DNA of 64,000 nt from Henriciella sp. (GCF_029937755.1 NZ_JAPYPG010000008.1:83759-147758), one strand, 5' to 3'. Counted from the first letter of the stretch, positions 16,599-25,824 are shown. Program-made: numbers and translations. Notes: generated by a model from the letters alone, not told the origin.

Positions 16599-16776
16599 CA
16601 GGCCGCTATGAAGACGCGCCGCATGATCGTCCTCTCCTACTCTACCGGCCGGTTTTTCTTCTGAAATCAGAAGTTTAAAAAACGATGGCCACTGCGAACA
16701 AAGCAGAGTCTGCACAGACGCCGGGCAACTTGTAAAGCGCTCCCGCACGGCCATACACAGTGCAATTCACGCCGCT

Positions 16777-17118
16777 TCAGGCGTCGGTAAGCCTGAAGAT
16801 CGAGGTCGCCTTGAGAAGCGTCGTCCCGTCTGCCGACAGGGTGCCGCTCATGAAGATGATGGTCCTTGTCTGCCGATCCACTTTCGAGGAAAGCGCGACC
16901 TCGCCACCAGCAAAGTCTGCCCCCGTCACATCCACACTGATGGAAACGGTCTTTGCAGTCTTCTCGCCGCCCAGGCTGTCGGCATGGGCACGCATGGCCC
17001 GGATCATCAGTGCAGAGAGCACCGCCTCTCCGGCCTTCGGCAGATGGGCTTTCGCCTCCCCCGGGGCTGTGATCTTGATCTCGGGAAGCGTAATGGCGGC
17101 GTGGGCAGTCTCTGTCAT
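16777..17118 (-). CDS. Hypothetical protein, possible hotdog fold
   Basis: The 113-residue protein starts at the ATG at 17118; the track ORF adds 16 unlikely upstream residues. The chain has a central helix with LSALMIRAMRAHADSLGG followed by strands SISVDVTGADFAGGEVALSSKVDRQ and IIFMSGTLSADG. That helix-then-antiparallel-sheet order resembles the second half of PaaI-type hotdog thioesterases, but no catalytic motif is convincing. It lies between an alpha/beta hydrolase gene and an unknown gene, all on the minus strand. The function is unknown. Confidence 0.55.
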   Translation of the reverse strand: MTETAHAAITLPEIKITAPGEAKAHLPKAGEAVLSALMIRAMRAHADSLGGEKTAKTVSISVDVTGADFAGGEVALSSKVDRQTRTIIFMSGTLSADGTTLLKATSIFRLTDA

Positions 17119-17146
17119 GCCGGATTTGCTAGTCTGCCGCGGCGCA

Positions 17147-17185
17147 AAAGAAAAGGCCTGCCGCACGGTGAGTGCAAGGCAGGCC
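17147..17185 (-). terminator. Rho-independent terminator
   Basis: GGCCTGCCGCAC pairs with GTGCaaGGCAGGCC (12 base pairs with a two-base bulge, loop GGTGA). On the minus strand it is followed by TTTTCTTTTG. It should end transcription of the 17217-17642 gene. Confidence 0.8.
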
Positions 17186-17216
17186 CCTCGATTGGCAAAT
17201 CTGTTGTGGTGGCCGT

Positions 17217-17642
17217 TCAGGCGACGGCGGTGCGGCGCTCCTCGCCAGCCTTCGGATCGGTGACGATCAGATCCCCCAGATGGCCGATGCCGCGGACATT
17301 GTAGGCCGTTTCCATATGCTGGCCGACGCAGCCGAGCAGCTTGGCGATCTGGGCGTGGCCGAGGCCGATTTCGTGGAGGCGCGAGAACATCGACATGGAG
17401 ACGTGCTGGCGTCCGCCCGGTGTCTGTTCGATCAGGCGGGCGATGGTGCCTGTGGCCGCGCCTTCCTGTGCGCCGGTCGTGGCAGACAGCGTGCGTGCGC
17501 CCGGCATGCGGGAGAAGACTTTCTCGATCAGCGGCGCGCCCTGGCGCTCTGCCGTATTGAAGAGGACGCCGAGCGCCTGTCGCGTCTGAGTTTCATCCAG
17601 TCCGGTTGCTTCAGACGTGGTCCTGATCAGGTCGTTCAACAT
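17217..17642 (-). CDS. Hypothetical protein, 141 residues (DUF2780-like?)
   Basis: The protein starts at ATG 17642, six bases after a consensus AGGAGG; the track start is a TTG five codons upstream and is rejected. The sequence is mostly helical and contains TGLDETQTRQALGVLFNTAE and HEIGLGHAQIAKLLG, which vaguely resemble the DUF2780 (VcgC/VcgE) or DUF2267 helical families; this is not a firm match. No signal peptide or membrane helix is present. A good intrinsic terminator follows, and a 160-base upstream region separates it from argS, so it is likely transcribed alone. Confidence 0.65.
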   Translation of the reverse strand: MLNDLIRTTSEATGLDETQTRQALGVLFNTAERQGAPLIEKVFSRMPGARTLSATTGAQEGAATGTIARLIEQTPGGRQHVSMSMFSRLHEIGLGHAQIAKLLGCVGQHMETAYNVRGIGHLGDLIVTDPKAGEERRTAVA

Positions 17643-17805
17643 TGTCAGCCTCCTCAACTTTGCCTCGTAGGCTTAAGAGGATAGGCACCGGCCCTTTGCA
17701 GAAAGTTACCGATACCCCCTGCAAATGTTCATTTTTCAGGATGAATCCTTAAAGCGCGTTAGGGCCGGGTAAAAATTTTGACCGGTTTTGTTAAGGAATG
17801 CGCGG

Positions 17806-19569
17806 CTACATCCGCTCCGGCGCTTCGATACCGAGAATGCCGAGCCCCGTTTCGAGCTGCTTCAGCACCGCCTCACAAAGCCCGAGGCGCGAGGCCCGGA
17901 CCGCCGCATCGCTCTCATTCGCGATCGGCGCATCGGCATAGAGTGCACTGAACGCCTGGGCGAGCGAGTAGACATGCTCGCACAGGATATGCGGCTGGCG
18001 TTTGGCGTGGGACTGCGCGAGGGCCTGCGCAAACCCGTCCATGGCAAGCACCAGCGCACGTTCGGTGTCGCGCTCGATGGTCACCGCGCCCGGCTCGTGC
18101 CCGGCGTCCTTCGCGCGGCGCAGCAGGGATTTGATGCGGACCGCCGCATAGAGCATGTATGGCCCGGTCTTGCCCTCGAAGCTGGTGAACCGCTCAAGGT
18201 CAAAGACATAGTTCGTGGTGCGGACATTCTGCAGGTCGGCAAAGCGAAGCGCCGCACGGGCGACCAGCTTCGCAATATTGCCGCGCTCTTCCGCCGTGAT
18301 GTCACCCGACAGGCCCGCCTCACCGATCTTCTTCTCGGCTTCCTCAAGCGCCATGCGGTTGAGATCAGACAGGCGCAGCACGCCGCCCTCACGGGTCTTG
18401 AAGGGCTTGCCGTCGGTGCCGTTCACCGTGCCGAAGCCGATATGCTCCATCCGGTCCTCGGCCATCAGCCCGGCCATGTCGGCGGCGCGGAAGACCTGTT
18501 CGAAGTGCAGCGCCTGACGCTGATCGACAACATAGAGGATACGGTCGGGATGCAGCGTCTCCACACGGTCGACAATCGTTGCAAGGTCGGTGGCATGATA
18601 GCCGGTTCCGCCGCGCGAATTGATGACCATGAAGGGCGGCATCTCCTTCTTGTCGCTCTCGCGCGAGACACCGATGATCCATGCGCCATCATCGAGCTTG
18701 GCGAGGCCCTTTTCCTTCAGGTCCTCGACCATGCCGGGGATCAGGCCATCGACATCGCTTTCGCCCTTCCAGAGGTCGAACTCGACGCCGAGGAAACTGT
18801 AATCGACCTTCAGCGCATCCACCGACACATTGATGAAATGCCTGAGCAGCGCGCGGTAGCCCGGATGGCCGGACTGCATCTCCGCGACGGCCAGCTGGCT
18901 CGCCTCATTGCGCTGCGGGTCTTCCTTCGCCTTGGCCGAGGCCTGCGGATAGAGCCGGCCAAGATCCTCGATCGTGACCGGCGGCTCGTCCGGATACGGA
19001 CCTTTGAAGTCCGGATCGAAATAGATGAGGTCCGGCTGCTCGGCGAAGAGTTCGGTGATGAGGTGGCCCATCTGAAGGCCCCAGTCGCCGAGGTGGGCAT
19101 CGCCCGTCACATCGTCGCCGAGGAAGCGGAACAGCCGCACCATCGTATCGCCGATCACGGCGGAACGCAGATGGCCGACATGCATGGGCTTGGCGACATT
19201 CGGCCCGCCAAAATCGATGACGACCTTCTCGGTCTGCTCCAGCTTTCCGCCGCCGACCTGCGCATCGGTGCGGATGAATTCGGTCTGTTTCGACAGCGCC
19301 TCGCCGGAGACGCGGATGTTCAGGAAGCCCGGCCCGGCGACATCGACACGCTCAATCGGCCCCTGCCCGGTAATCCGTTCGGCAATCTTCGCCGCCAGGT
19401 CACGCGGGATGAGACCAGCTTTCTTCGCCGCGCCCATGCAGCCATTGCACTGGAAGTCGGCCAGTTCCGGCCGGTCGGAGCGGCGCACGGCGCCCCAGCG
19501 CGCTTCGAAGCCTTCCGCTTCAAACGCGGCGGCACACGCCGCCGAAAGGTCCGTGGCGAGATCGCTCAT
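17806..19569 (-). CDS. argS: Arginyl-tRNA synthetase
   Basis: ArgRS charges tRNA-Arg with arginine. The 587-residue protein has the N-terminal Add1 domain that recognises the tRNA D-loop (to about residue 110). The class I signature follows in GGPNVAKPMHVGHLRS, with HVGH as the HIGH motif. The second class I motif is present in the usual reduced form around GKPFKTREGG. The C-terminal anticodon-binding DALR domain ends in LGILGIEAPERM. Length and domain order are normal for bacterial ArgRS. It is followed downstream, in the same direction, by the 17642 gene, and preceded by a lipoprotein gene 21 bases upstream that may be co-transcribed. Confidence 0.97.
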   Translation of the reverse strand: MSDLATDLSAACAAAFEAEGFEARWGAVRRSDRPELADFQCNGCMGAAKKAGLIPRDLAAKIAERITGQGPIERVDVAGPGFLNIRVSGEALSKQTEFIRTDAQVGGGKLEQTEKVVIDFGGPNVAKPMHVGHLRSAVIGDTMVRLFRFLGDDVTGDAHLGDWGLQMGHLITELFAEQPDLIYFDPDFKGPYPDEPPVTIEDLGRLYPQASAKAKEDPQRNEASQLAVAEMQSGHPGYRALLRHFINVSVDALKVDYSFLGVEFDLWKGESDVDGLIPGMVEDLKEKGLAKLDDGAWIIGVSRESDKKEMPPFMVINSRGGTGYHATDLATIVDRVETLHPDRILYVVDQRQALHFEQVFRAADMAGLMAEDRMEHIGFGTVNGTDGKPFKTREGGVLRLSDLNRMALEEAEKKIGEAGLSGDITAEERGNIAKLVARAALRFADLQNVRTTNYVFDLERFTSFEGKTGPYMLYAAVRIKSLLRRAKDAGHEPGAVTIERDTERALVLAMDGFAQALAQSHAKRQPHILCEHVYSLAQAFSALYADAPIANESDAAVRASRLGLCEAVLKQLETGLGILGIEAPERM

Positions 19570-19590
19570 GCTGGTCCCCGGTATGTTGTC

Positions 19591-20154
19591 TTATTCGCCC
19601 GCGCCGGCATCGAGACGGAAACGGCGGCCCTCGCGGTTGAAGGCAAGCTGTTCCTCGGTCAGGTCGAACCCGACCATCACCTCGAAGTTGGCGCCGGAAA
19701 TTGTCGAATCGGCACGCGGGATGACGATGTCATTGATCGTGACGGTCTGGCCCGTCACCTTGTCGCCGCCGAAATTGGCATCGACGCTGAAATACTGCTT
19801 GGCCAGCACCTTTGAGCTGCGCCGCGTCACAGCGACCCAGTAGGTATATTCATGCTGGTTCGATGACGCCTTCGGTCCCTTGCCGAACGCCATGTCGATC
19901 TCGAGCGAGGCGCGCAGCGGCTGGTCCTCGACATAGCGGCAGAACAGCTCGATGCCGTTCATCTCACCGGTATAGGCAATATTGGTGTAGCTGTTGTCCT
20001 CTCCGTCCATCTCGACGACACGCGAGGCGTCATAGAGGATGGCGGCCGGCGGGCAGGGACCGGCATTGCTGCGGGTGTCGAGCGCCCGTGTCACGGAATT
20101 GCCACCACAGGCGGCAAGCATAAGTCCGGCTGCAATTACAGCGAATACGCGCAT
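19591..20154 (-). CDS. Hypothetical lipoprotein, 187 residues
   Basis: The predicted lipoprotein starts at ATG 20154 (the track ORF adds 15 residues); AAGG lies upstream. Its N-terminus has a lipobox LMLAAC, so the mature protein would be anchored at about Cys16. The mature region reads as a beta-rich domain with [18 protein letters not shown] and a second cysteine in ELFCRY. It resembles alphaproteobacterial lipoproteins of unknown role found next to argS, but I cannot give the family. It lies just upstream of argS in the same orientation and divergent from ispH, so the 120-base gap holds two promoters. Confidence 0.72.
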   Translation of the reverse strand: MRVFAVIAAGLMLAACGGNSVTRALDTRSNAGPCPPAAILYDASRVVEMDGEDNSYTNIAYTGEMNGIELFCRYVEDQPLRASLEIDMAFGKGPKASSNQHEYTYWVAVTRRSSKVLAKQYFSVDANFGGDKVTGQTVTINDIVIPRADSTISGANFEVMVGFDLTEEQLAFNREGRRFRLDAGAGE

Positions 20155-20274
20155 CTTGAATGCCTTGTCACTCTTGGCCTGAGCCTTCAGGCTGTCCATC
20201 TGGAATGGGGAGTGTTACCGGGCACCCGCCGATGGCGCAACGCCCGATCTGCTCACGGTGCAGCAAGGAGAAGC

Positions 20275-21225
20275 ATGGCCCACCGCAAACTCGAAATCAG
20301 GCTGGCCGCCCCGCGCGGTTTCTGTGCCGGTGTCGACCGGGCGATCCAGATCGTCGAGGAAGCCCTTCAGAAATGGGGGGCGCCGGTCTATGTCCGCCAC
20401 GAGATCGTGCACAACCAGCATGTCGTCTCACGCCTGGAAGGCCTGGGCGCGGTCTTCGTCGAGGAACTGGACGAATGCCCGCCGGACCGGCCGGTCGTCT
20501 TTTCCGCCCATGGCGTGCCGAAAGCCGTGCCGGCCGAAGCCGAACGCCGCGAGATGATCTATGTCGATGCCACCTGCCCGCTTGTCTCCAAGGTGCATGT
20601 CGAGGCTGAGCGCCACCACAAGGCCGGCCGCGAGATCGTCCTTATCGGCCATGCCGGGCACCCTGAGGTCATCGGCACGATGGGACAGCTGCCGGATGGT
20701 GCGATCGAGCTGATCGAGACCGAGGAGGATGCGCGAACCTTCGAGCCGAAGGACGCCGCCAATGTCGCCTTCGTCACGCAGACCACACTGTCGGTCGATG
20801 ACACCGCCAGCATCGTCTCCATCCTGCAGGAGCGCTTCCCCGGCATTGCCACCCCGCACAAGGAAGACATCTGCTACGCCACGACCAATCGGCAGGAAGC
20901 GGTAAAGGCAATGTCGGAAGGCTGCGACCTCTTCCTCGTTATCGGCGCGGAGACCTCATCCAATTCCAAGCGCCTTGTCGAAGTGGCCAAACGTGCTGGC
21001 GCGAAAGACTCTCGGCTGGTCGCCAGTGCGCTGGATGTCGACTGGGACTGGTTCGAGAGCGTCGAAACGCTCGGCCTCACCGCTGGCGCCTCGGCCCCTG
21101 AGGACCTTGTCCAGGGCCTTATCGCGGCCTGCCGCGCGCGGTTCGATATCGAGGTCGTACCCGTGACCACGGCCCAGGAGACGGTGACGTTCAAACTGCC
21201 GCGCGTGCTGGCGGCGGAAGTCTAG
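20275..21225 (+). CDS. ispH: 4-hydroxy-3-methylbut-2-enyl diphosphate reductase
   Basis: IspH (LytB) carries out the last step of the MEP isoprenoid pathway, reducing HMBPP to IPP and DMAPP with a 4Fe-4S cluster. The 316-residue protein has the three cluster cysteines in GFCAGV (about residue 18), DATCPLV (about 102) and EDICYAT (about 202). The substrate-binding histidines in YVRHEIVHN and GHAGHPEV and the Thr/Glu/Ser/Asn cluster ending in TSSNSKRL are also in place. The ATG at 20275 follows AAGGAG at ideal spacing, so the 21 extra residues of the track ORF are excluded. purB follows after 58 bases on the same strand. Confidence 0.96.
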   Translation: MAHRKLEIRLAAPRGFCAGVDRAIQIVEEALQKWGAPVYVRHEIVHNQHVVSRLEGLGAVFVEELDECPPDRPVVFSAHGVPKAVPAEAERREMIYVDATCPLVSKVHVEAERHHKAGREIVLIGHAGHPEVIGTMGQLPDGAIELIETEEDARTFEPKDAANVAFVTQTTLSVDDTASIVSILQERFPGIATPHKEDICYATTNRQEAVKAMSEGCDLFLVIGAETSSNSKRLVEVAKRAGAKDSRLVASALDVDWDWFESVETLGLTAGASAPEDLVQGLIAACRARFDIEVVPVTTAQETVTFKLPRVLAAEV

Positions 21226-21283
21226 GGCTTGCCCCTTCTGCCGACTGGCGTAGAACCCGCGCCATAACGCGAAGAGGCCCGAC

Positions 21284-22576
21284 ATGATTCCACGCTATGC
21301 CCGCCCTGAGATGACCGCGATCTGGTCGCCGGAAAGCAAGTACGGCATCTGGCTCGAGATCGAGACGCTGGCGGCGGAAGCCATGGAAGAGCTTGGCCAG
21401 ATCCCGGAAGGGACGTCAGCGGCGGTCCGCGAAAAGGCGAGCTTCGAGGTCGAGCGCATCGACGAGATCGAGGCCGAGGTGAAGCATGACGTCATCGCCT
21501 TCCTGACCAATGTCGCCGAACATGTCGGAGAGCCCGCCCGCTTCCTGCACAAGGGCATGACCTCGTCCGACGTGCTGGACACCTGCCTCAACGTGCAGCT
21601 TGTGCGCGCCGCTGACCTCCTTCTTGTCGGGATGGACCGCGTCCTGGAAGCGCTGAAGACACGCGCCAAGGAACACAAATACACGCCGAAGATCGGCCGC
21701 AGCCACGGCATCCATGCCGAGCCAACCACCTTCGGCGTCACGCTCGCGACTTTCTATGCCGAATTCGCCCGTGGCCGTGATCGCCTCGTCGCTGCCCGCA
21801 AGGAAGTCGCGACCTGCGCCATCTCCGGCGCGGTCGGCACCTTCGCCAATATCGATCCGCGCGTTGAGGAATATGTCGCCGGCAAGCTCGGCATGGAGCC
21901 GGAGCCCGTCTCCACACAGGTCATCCCGCGCGACCGCCATGCCATGTTCTTCGCGACACTGGGCGTCATCGCCTCTTCCATTGAGCGGCTCGCCACCGAA
22001 GTACGCCACCTGCAACGCACCGAAGTCCTCGAGGCGGAAGAGTTTTTCTCGAAGGGCCAGAAGGGCTCATCCGCCATGCCGCACAAGCGCAACCCGGTGC
22101 TGACGGAAAACCTCACCGGTCTTGCCCGGCTGGTCCGCTCTGCCGTGACCCCGGCGCTGGAGAATGTCGCCCTCTGGCATGAGCGCGACATCTCTCACTC
22201 ATCCGTCGAGCGCGGCATCGGCCCGGACGCCACCATCCACCTCGATTTTGCCCTGCATCGCATGGCCGGCGTGGTCGAGAACCTGCTCATCTATCCCGAC
22301 CGGATGATGGAGAACATGATGCGCCTCGGCGGGCTGCATAACTCGCAGCGCGTCCTGCTGGCCCTCGTCGAAGCAGGCGTCAGCCGCGAGGATTCCTACC
22401 GGCTCGTCCAGCGCAATGCGATGAAGACCTGGGCGGGCGAAGGCCCCTTCCTCGATCATCTCAAGGCCGATAGCGAAGTCACCGCGAAGCTCAGCGACGC
22501 GCAACTCGAAGCCCTGTTCGACCTCGACTACCACTTCAAGCGCATCGACCTCATCTTCGGCCGCGTCTTCGGCTAG
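21284..22576 (+). CDS. purB: Adenylosuccinate lyase
   Basis: PurB cleaves SAICAR and adenylosuccinate, releasing fumarate in two steps of purine biosynthesis. The 430-residue cytosolic protein has the fumarase/aspartase superfamily signature GSSAMPHKRNP with the flexible catalytic-loop serine. GRSHGIHAEPTTFG carries the catalytic histidine, and HKGMTSSDVLDT the third conserved region. Starting at MIPRYARPEM is family-typical and GAAGAGG precedes the ATG. The gene follows ispH closely. Length and motifs agree with the B. subtilis/alphaproteobacterial subgroup (about 430) rather than the E. coli type (456). Confidence 0.96.
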   Translation: MIPRYARPEMTAIWSPESKYGIWLEIETLAAEAMEELGQIPEGTSAAVREKASFEVERIDEIEAEVKHDVIAFLTNVAEHVGEPARFLHKGMTSSDVLDTCLNVQLVRAADLLLVGMDRVLEALKTRAKEHKYTPKIGRSHGIHAEPTTFGVTLATFYAEFARGRDRLVAARKEVATCAISGAVGTFANIDPRVEEYVAGKLGMEPEPVSTQVIPRDRHAMFFATLGVIASSIERLATEVRHLQRTEVLEAEEFFSKGQKGSSAMPHKRNPVLTENLTGLARLVRSAVTPALENVALWHERDISHSSVERGIGPDATIHLDFALHRMAGVVENLLIYPDRMMENMMRLGGLHNSQRVLLALVEAGVSREDSYRLVQRNAMKTWAGEGPFLDHLKADSEVTAKLSDAQLEALFDLDYHFKRIDLIFGRVFG

Positions 22577-22644
22577 GTAATCCTACGGGGGTTGTCTCAT
22601 AGCTGAATCTCCGCATCCTCTTCAGCGCAACTGTGGGAGGATGC

Positions 22645-23088
22645 ATGAGACGTTTCATTCTTGGCGCCAGCGCGCTTGCCCTTGCGGCTTGCGCCACCAG
22701 CGGGCCGGTACCGACGGAACCGGAAACGCTTAGCGAAGCCGAATATCAGGCCGTGTTGAAGGATGCGACCGGGGCTTGGGGTAGCAAGGAATTCGAAGAG
22801 ATGGAGGCCAATCACGCCGCCATTCTGGCGCGCGACGACATCTCGACCGAACAGCGCGCCCAGACCTATCTCAATCGCGGCATCGCCCGCTCCTCGGTCT
22901 CGCCCTACTGCGCCGTGCGCGACTGGGTGCGCGGCCTGGAACTCAACCCGGATCATCCGAGCCGTGATTACATCCTCAGTGAGATCGAGGCCGAGAAGCA
23001 ACGCGAAGGCAACTTTCTCGGACCGGAAGATATCGAGGACTGCGAATTTGTCGGCCCAAATCCCGATGCGGGCTTCGATGGCAGGTGA
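22645..23088 (+). CDS. Hypothetical lipoprotein with TPR-like region
   Basis: The 147-residue predicted lipoprotein has a short signal with lipobox ALAAC. The start ATG at 22645 lies four bases after GGGAGG; the four-residue longer track form is less likely. The mature part is helical, with QRAQTYLNRGIARSS and CAVRDWVRGLELNPDHPSRD, which read like one or two tetratricopeptide-type repeats. A cysteine near the C-terminus (DCEFVG) could pair with the one in SPYCAV. No catalytic motif is seen. It probably acts as an envelope scaffold or assembly factor, but that is only an inference from repeats. Confidence 0.68.
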   Translation: MRRFILGASALALAACATSGPVPTEPETLSEAEYQAVLKDATGAWGSKEFEEMEANHAAILARDDISTEQRAQTYLNRGIARSSVSPYCAVRDWVRGLELNPDHPSRDYILSEIEAEKQREGNFLGPEDIEDCEFVGPNPDAGFDGR

Positions 23089-23172
23089 GATGAGGCTTGC
23101 GGGGATTAAGCGAATTTACCAGAAATTGCTGCCCTGACGCACACGTCAAACCAAGATTGATATGGCCTGATC

Positions 23173-23195
23173 ATCTCTCCTGACTTGGGAGAGAT
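23173..23195 (+). promoter_or_regulatory. Leader hairpin burying the ribosome binding site
   Basis: A perfect 8-base stem ATCTCTCC/GGAGAGAT with a 7-base loop ends four bases before the ATG of the 162-residue gene. The right arm is that gene's Shine-Dalgarno sequence, so translation could depend on opening the hairpin. Confidence 0.5.
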
Positions 23196-23198
23196 AGA

Positions 23199-23687
23199 AT
23201 GTCTGCATCCTGGAGCATGTCAGTCACCGAGACCGGCAGCCTGCCATCCGCGCATGATGACGGGGTCGCCCGCCAGTCCGGCACGGGCAGCCTCGCCAAC
23301 CTGGCCGACACCTTTGCGCGCCAGCTTTTCTGCGCCGCCTTTGACTGGGATGTGAGCGCGCCCCCGGCCATTGTCGGCTATGACGCCATCGACGATGCCG
23401 GCAACCGCTACCGCATCAAGGGCCGCCGGCAGACGCCATTCGACAGCTCCTGCCAGCTCTCCGGCATTCGCAACCTCTCGAACGCGCCGTTCGACTATCT
23501 CGCTGCCGCGCTCTTCGACGCCAACAGCCAGGTCCTGCGCGCGGCCATTGTGCCAACCGCCATGCTGCCGGAATTCGCGGTCTACCGGCGCACCGTCAAC
23601 GCGCACTTCGTCTGCCTTGGCGATGCCGTCTGGCAGACGGCCGGCGTGCGCGACGTTGGTGCAGAACTGCAACACGCCGCGCCCTGA
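23199..23687 (+). CDS. Hypothetical protein, possible nuclease-like fold (DUF6998-like?)
   Basis: The 162-residue cytosolic protein is not firmly recognised. Its core GYDAIDDAGNRYRIKGRR has the Asp ... (Glu/Gln/Arg)-x-Lys spacing of restriction-endonuclease-like domains. It is followed by SCQLSGIRNL and FDYLAAALFDANSQVLRAAIVP, a pattern I associate, without certainty, with the family named DUF6998. The Glu of a true ExK motif is replaced by Arg (RIK), so catalysis is unclear. The gene stands alone between a lipoprotein gene and the convergent agcS-like gene. Its Shine-Dalgarno sequence lies inside a leader hairpin. No methylase or other defence gene is adjacent. Confidence 0.5.
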   Translation: MSASWSMSVTETGSLPSAHDDGVARQSGTGSLANLADTFARQLFCAAFDWDVSAPPAIVGYDAIDDAGNRYRIKGRRQTPFDSSCQLSGIRNLSNAPFDYLAAALFDANSQVLRAAIVPTAMLPEFAVYRRTVNAHFVCLGDAVWQTAGVRDVGAELQHAAP

Positions 23688-23712
23688 TCCGCGAGCCTGG
23701 TCGGTGGGCCGC

Positions 23713-25170
23713 CTAGCCCGGATGCCTGCTCGGACGCTCGGTGAGCTGCCAGGCTTCCTTGTTGATATCCAGGTCGTCGAACTTGTCCGCATCGAAGACC
23801 GGGATTTTCACACCGGCTTTGCGCTGCTGGTCGAAGTCCCTCATCACCCGCAGGCCGACCGGGAAGAGCAGCGCGACGGCGAAAAGGTTCACCAGCGCCA
23901 GCAGACCCATCGTCAGGCTGGAAAAGCTCAGCACGTCGCCGAGGCTGACCGTTGCCCCCAGCACGACAAAGCCGACAACGATGAACCGGTAGATGTTCAC
24001 CGCAAGCATGTTGTCGGGGATATAGTAGTCCACGGCGTTTTCCCCGAGATAATAGGAATACATGATCGAGGAGAAGGCGAAGAGGAACAGCGCGAAGGCG
24101 ATGAAATACTCCGCCCAGTCGCCGACATGATCCCCCAGTGCCAGCTGCGTCAGGACACCTTGCGTAGCATCGTCCACGCCGAAATAGTTCTGCGCTGACA
24201 GCAGGATGATCAGGGCGGTGACCGTGCACATGATGATCGTGTCGATGAAGACCGACAGCGACTGCACCATGCCCTGCTGGGCCGGATGCTCGACATAGGC
24301 CGCCGCAGCGACGTTCGGAGCCGAGCCCAGACCGGCCTCGTTCGAGAACAGGCCGCGATCGACGCCCATCATGATGGCGATACCGATCCCCCCGGCAACC
24401 GCTTCATTGAAACCGAAGGCACTGGTCACGATTGTGGCGAGCGCGCCGGGAACCTGCGGCAGGTGCGTCACCAGAACGAACAGGCCAAGCAGCGCATAGA
24501 AGACCGCCATCGCCGGCACGACAAATTCCGCGACACTCGCAATGCGGCGCACACCGCCAAAGATCACCAGGCTGACGATCACGGCAAGGCCGATGCCGGA
24601 CCAGAGGCGCGGCGCGTCAAAGGCCGATTCCATCGAACTGGTGGTCGCAAAGCTCTGGAAACAGATGAAGGCGAAACCGAAGGTTACGATCAGCAGGAGC
24701 GAATACACAAAGCCGAGCACAGGCGCGACACCACCGAGTTTCTTCCCGAGCCCGTGCTTGATGTAATAGGCCGGTCCGCCGCGGAAGTCGCCATTCGGCT
24801 CCTTCTGCTTGTAGAGCTGGGCGAGCGTACATTCGAAATAGCTCGTCGCCATGCCGACAAGACCGACGATCCACATCCAGAAGATCGCGCCCGGTCCGCC
24901 AATAGCCAGTGCGGCTGCCACGCCTGCGATATTGCCCCCGCCGACACGGCCTGCCACTGATAGCGCCAGAGCCTGGAAAGAGGAGGGCTGGTCGGTTTCA
25001 TGCTGGAAGCCCTGCCCGAGGACAGAAAACATGGACCCGAACAGCCGGAACTGCACGCCTCTGGACCAGATTGTAAAAATCAGACCGAGTGGGATCAGAA
25101 CGGCAATGAGAATCTTGCCATTGATGAGATCGCTCAGAAAGGCGTTCAGGTCATTGAGAAAATCGAGCAT
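23713..25170 (-). CDS. Alanine/glycine:cation symporter family protein (AgcS)
   Basis: The 485-residue polytopic inner-membrane protein is a sodium-coupled amino acid symporter. Family motifs are clear: AGRVGGGNIAGVAAALAIGG near the N-terminus, FRGGPAYYIKHG in the middle and MGVDRGLFSNEAGLGSAPN in the second half. About ten hydrophobic helices are visible. The start is set at ATG 25170 because AAGGA precedes it at good spacing; the track ORF extends 75 residues into unrelated sequence. Its start codon overlaps, on the opposite strand, the most upstream ATG of the thioredoxin-like gene. Alanine or glycine is the usual substrate; the exact one is not shown by sequence. Confidence 0.93.
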   Translation of the reverse strand: MLDFLNDLNAFLSDLINGKILIAVLIPLGLIFTIWSRGVQFRLFGSMFSVLGQGFQHETDQPSSFQALALSVAGRVGGGNIAGVAAALAIGGPGAIFWMWIVGLVGMATSYFECTLAQLYKQKEPNGDFRGGPAYYIKHGLGKKLGGVAPVLGFVYSLLLIVTFGFAFICFQSFATTSSMESAFDAPRLWSGIGLAVIVSLVIFGGVRRIASVAEFVVPAMAVFYALLGLFVLVTHLPQVPGALATIVTSAFGFNEAVAGGIGIAIMMGVDRGLFSNEAGLGSAPNVAAAAYVEHPAQQGMVQSLSVFIDTIIMCTVTALIILLSAQNYFGVDDATQGVLTQLALGDHVGDWAEYFIAFALFLFAFSSIMYSYYLGENAVDYYIPDNMLAVNIYRFIVVGFVVLGATVSLGDVLSFSSLTMGLLALVNLFAVALLFPVGLRVMRDFDQQRKAGVKIPVFDADKFDDLDINKEAWQLTERPSRHPG

Positions 25171-25705
25171 GACATCCTTGTTATATTTGGCTTCATTTCC
25201 TCTTAGAGGCGCGAGCGCGGGGAGTAAAACCGCGTGCTGTATCGCAGCCAGCCTGATGATAGGTCTGCTTGTCCCGCAGGCGAGTTTTGCGCAGGCACCG
25301 CTCAAACTGATCGCCCTGACGGCAGACTGGTGCGCGAAGTGCCATGTCCTCGAACCGGCCCTGGCCCGCGCGCTGGAGGAAACGCCGGACGGCACCGTCG
25401 ATTATGTCGAGATCGACTTCACACATATCCGCGACGGACAGCAGGCCCGCCAGGGCATCGAGGGCGCCAGCAGGGCGCGGCTCACCCTGCACAAGGCCGG
25501 TTGGTTGTGGGAGCGTCATGGCGCAACGACGGGCCTTGCCTGGCTGATCGCCACTGACACCGGCGAACCGCTTGCCTGCTTCACCAGCGCCGTCTCCGCA
25601 AGCGCCATGACTGAGGAGATCCGCCATTCCGCCCGTCTCGTCGAGAGCACACCACCCGGAAAGCGTGCAGCAGGCCAGCCTGACTGCCCCGGCCTCATCG
25701 AGTAG
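25169..25705 (+). CDS. Periplasmic thioredoxin-like protein
   Basis: The product (up to 178 residues) has a hydrophobic export segment ending in PQASFAQ and then a thioredoxin fold with the redox motif TADWCAKCHVLEPAL (WCxxC). It may act in the periplasm on disulfides, as thiol:disulfide exchange or cytochrome maturation helpers do. The start is uncertain. The ATG at 25169 overlaps the divergent agcS start codon and has no good ribosome binding site. Nearby TTG codons are possible, and the internal ATG (MIGLLVPQ) would leave a short signal. The cis-Pro of the fold is not obvious, so it may be a diverged member. Confidence 0.7.
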   Translation: MTSLLYLASFPLRGASAGSKTACCIAASLMIGLLVPQASFAQAPLKLIALTADWCAKCHVLEPALARALEETPDGTVDYVEIDFTHIRDGQQARQGIEGASRARLTLHKAGWLWERHGATTGLAWLIATDTGEPLACFTSAVSASAMTEEIRHSARLVESTPPGKRAAGQPDCPGLIE

Positions 25706-25824
25706 ACTTGCAACCCGATCTGAGTCGGGTGCGTTGGAGGTTCATCCCGCCTTCAGCCTGCCTCATTTAAAGCGCATAGCGCAGCCGGATTTTTGTGTCG
25801 CCGTTCCTGCCCGGAAGGATATTC

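Noticed and set aside
17749-17762. TTAA-n6-TTAG resembling a CtrA site
   Set aside because: The spacer is six instead of seven bases and one half-site is imperfect; too weak to list.
17788-19815. 675-residue plus-strand ORF across argS
   Set aside because: Antisense shadow with Arg/His/Asp-rich, repetitive composition; argS on the other strand is unambiguous.
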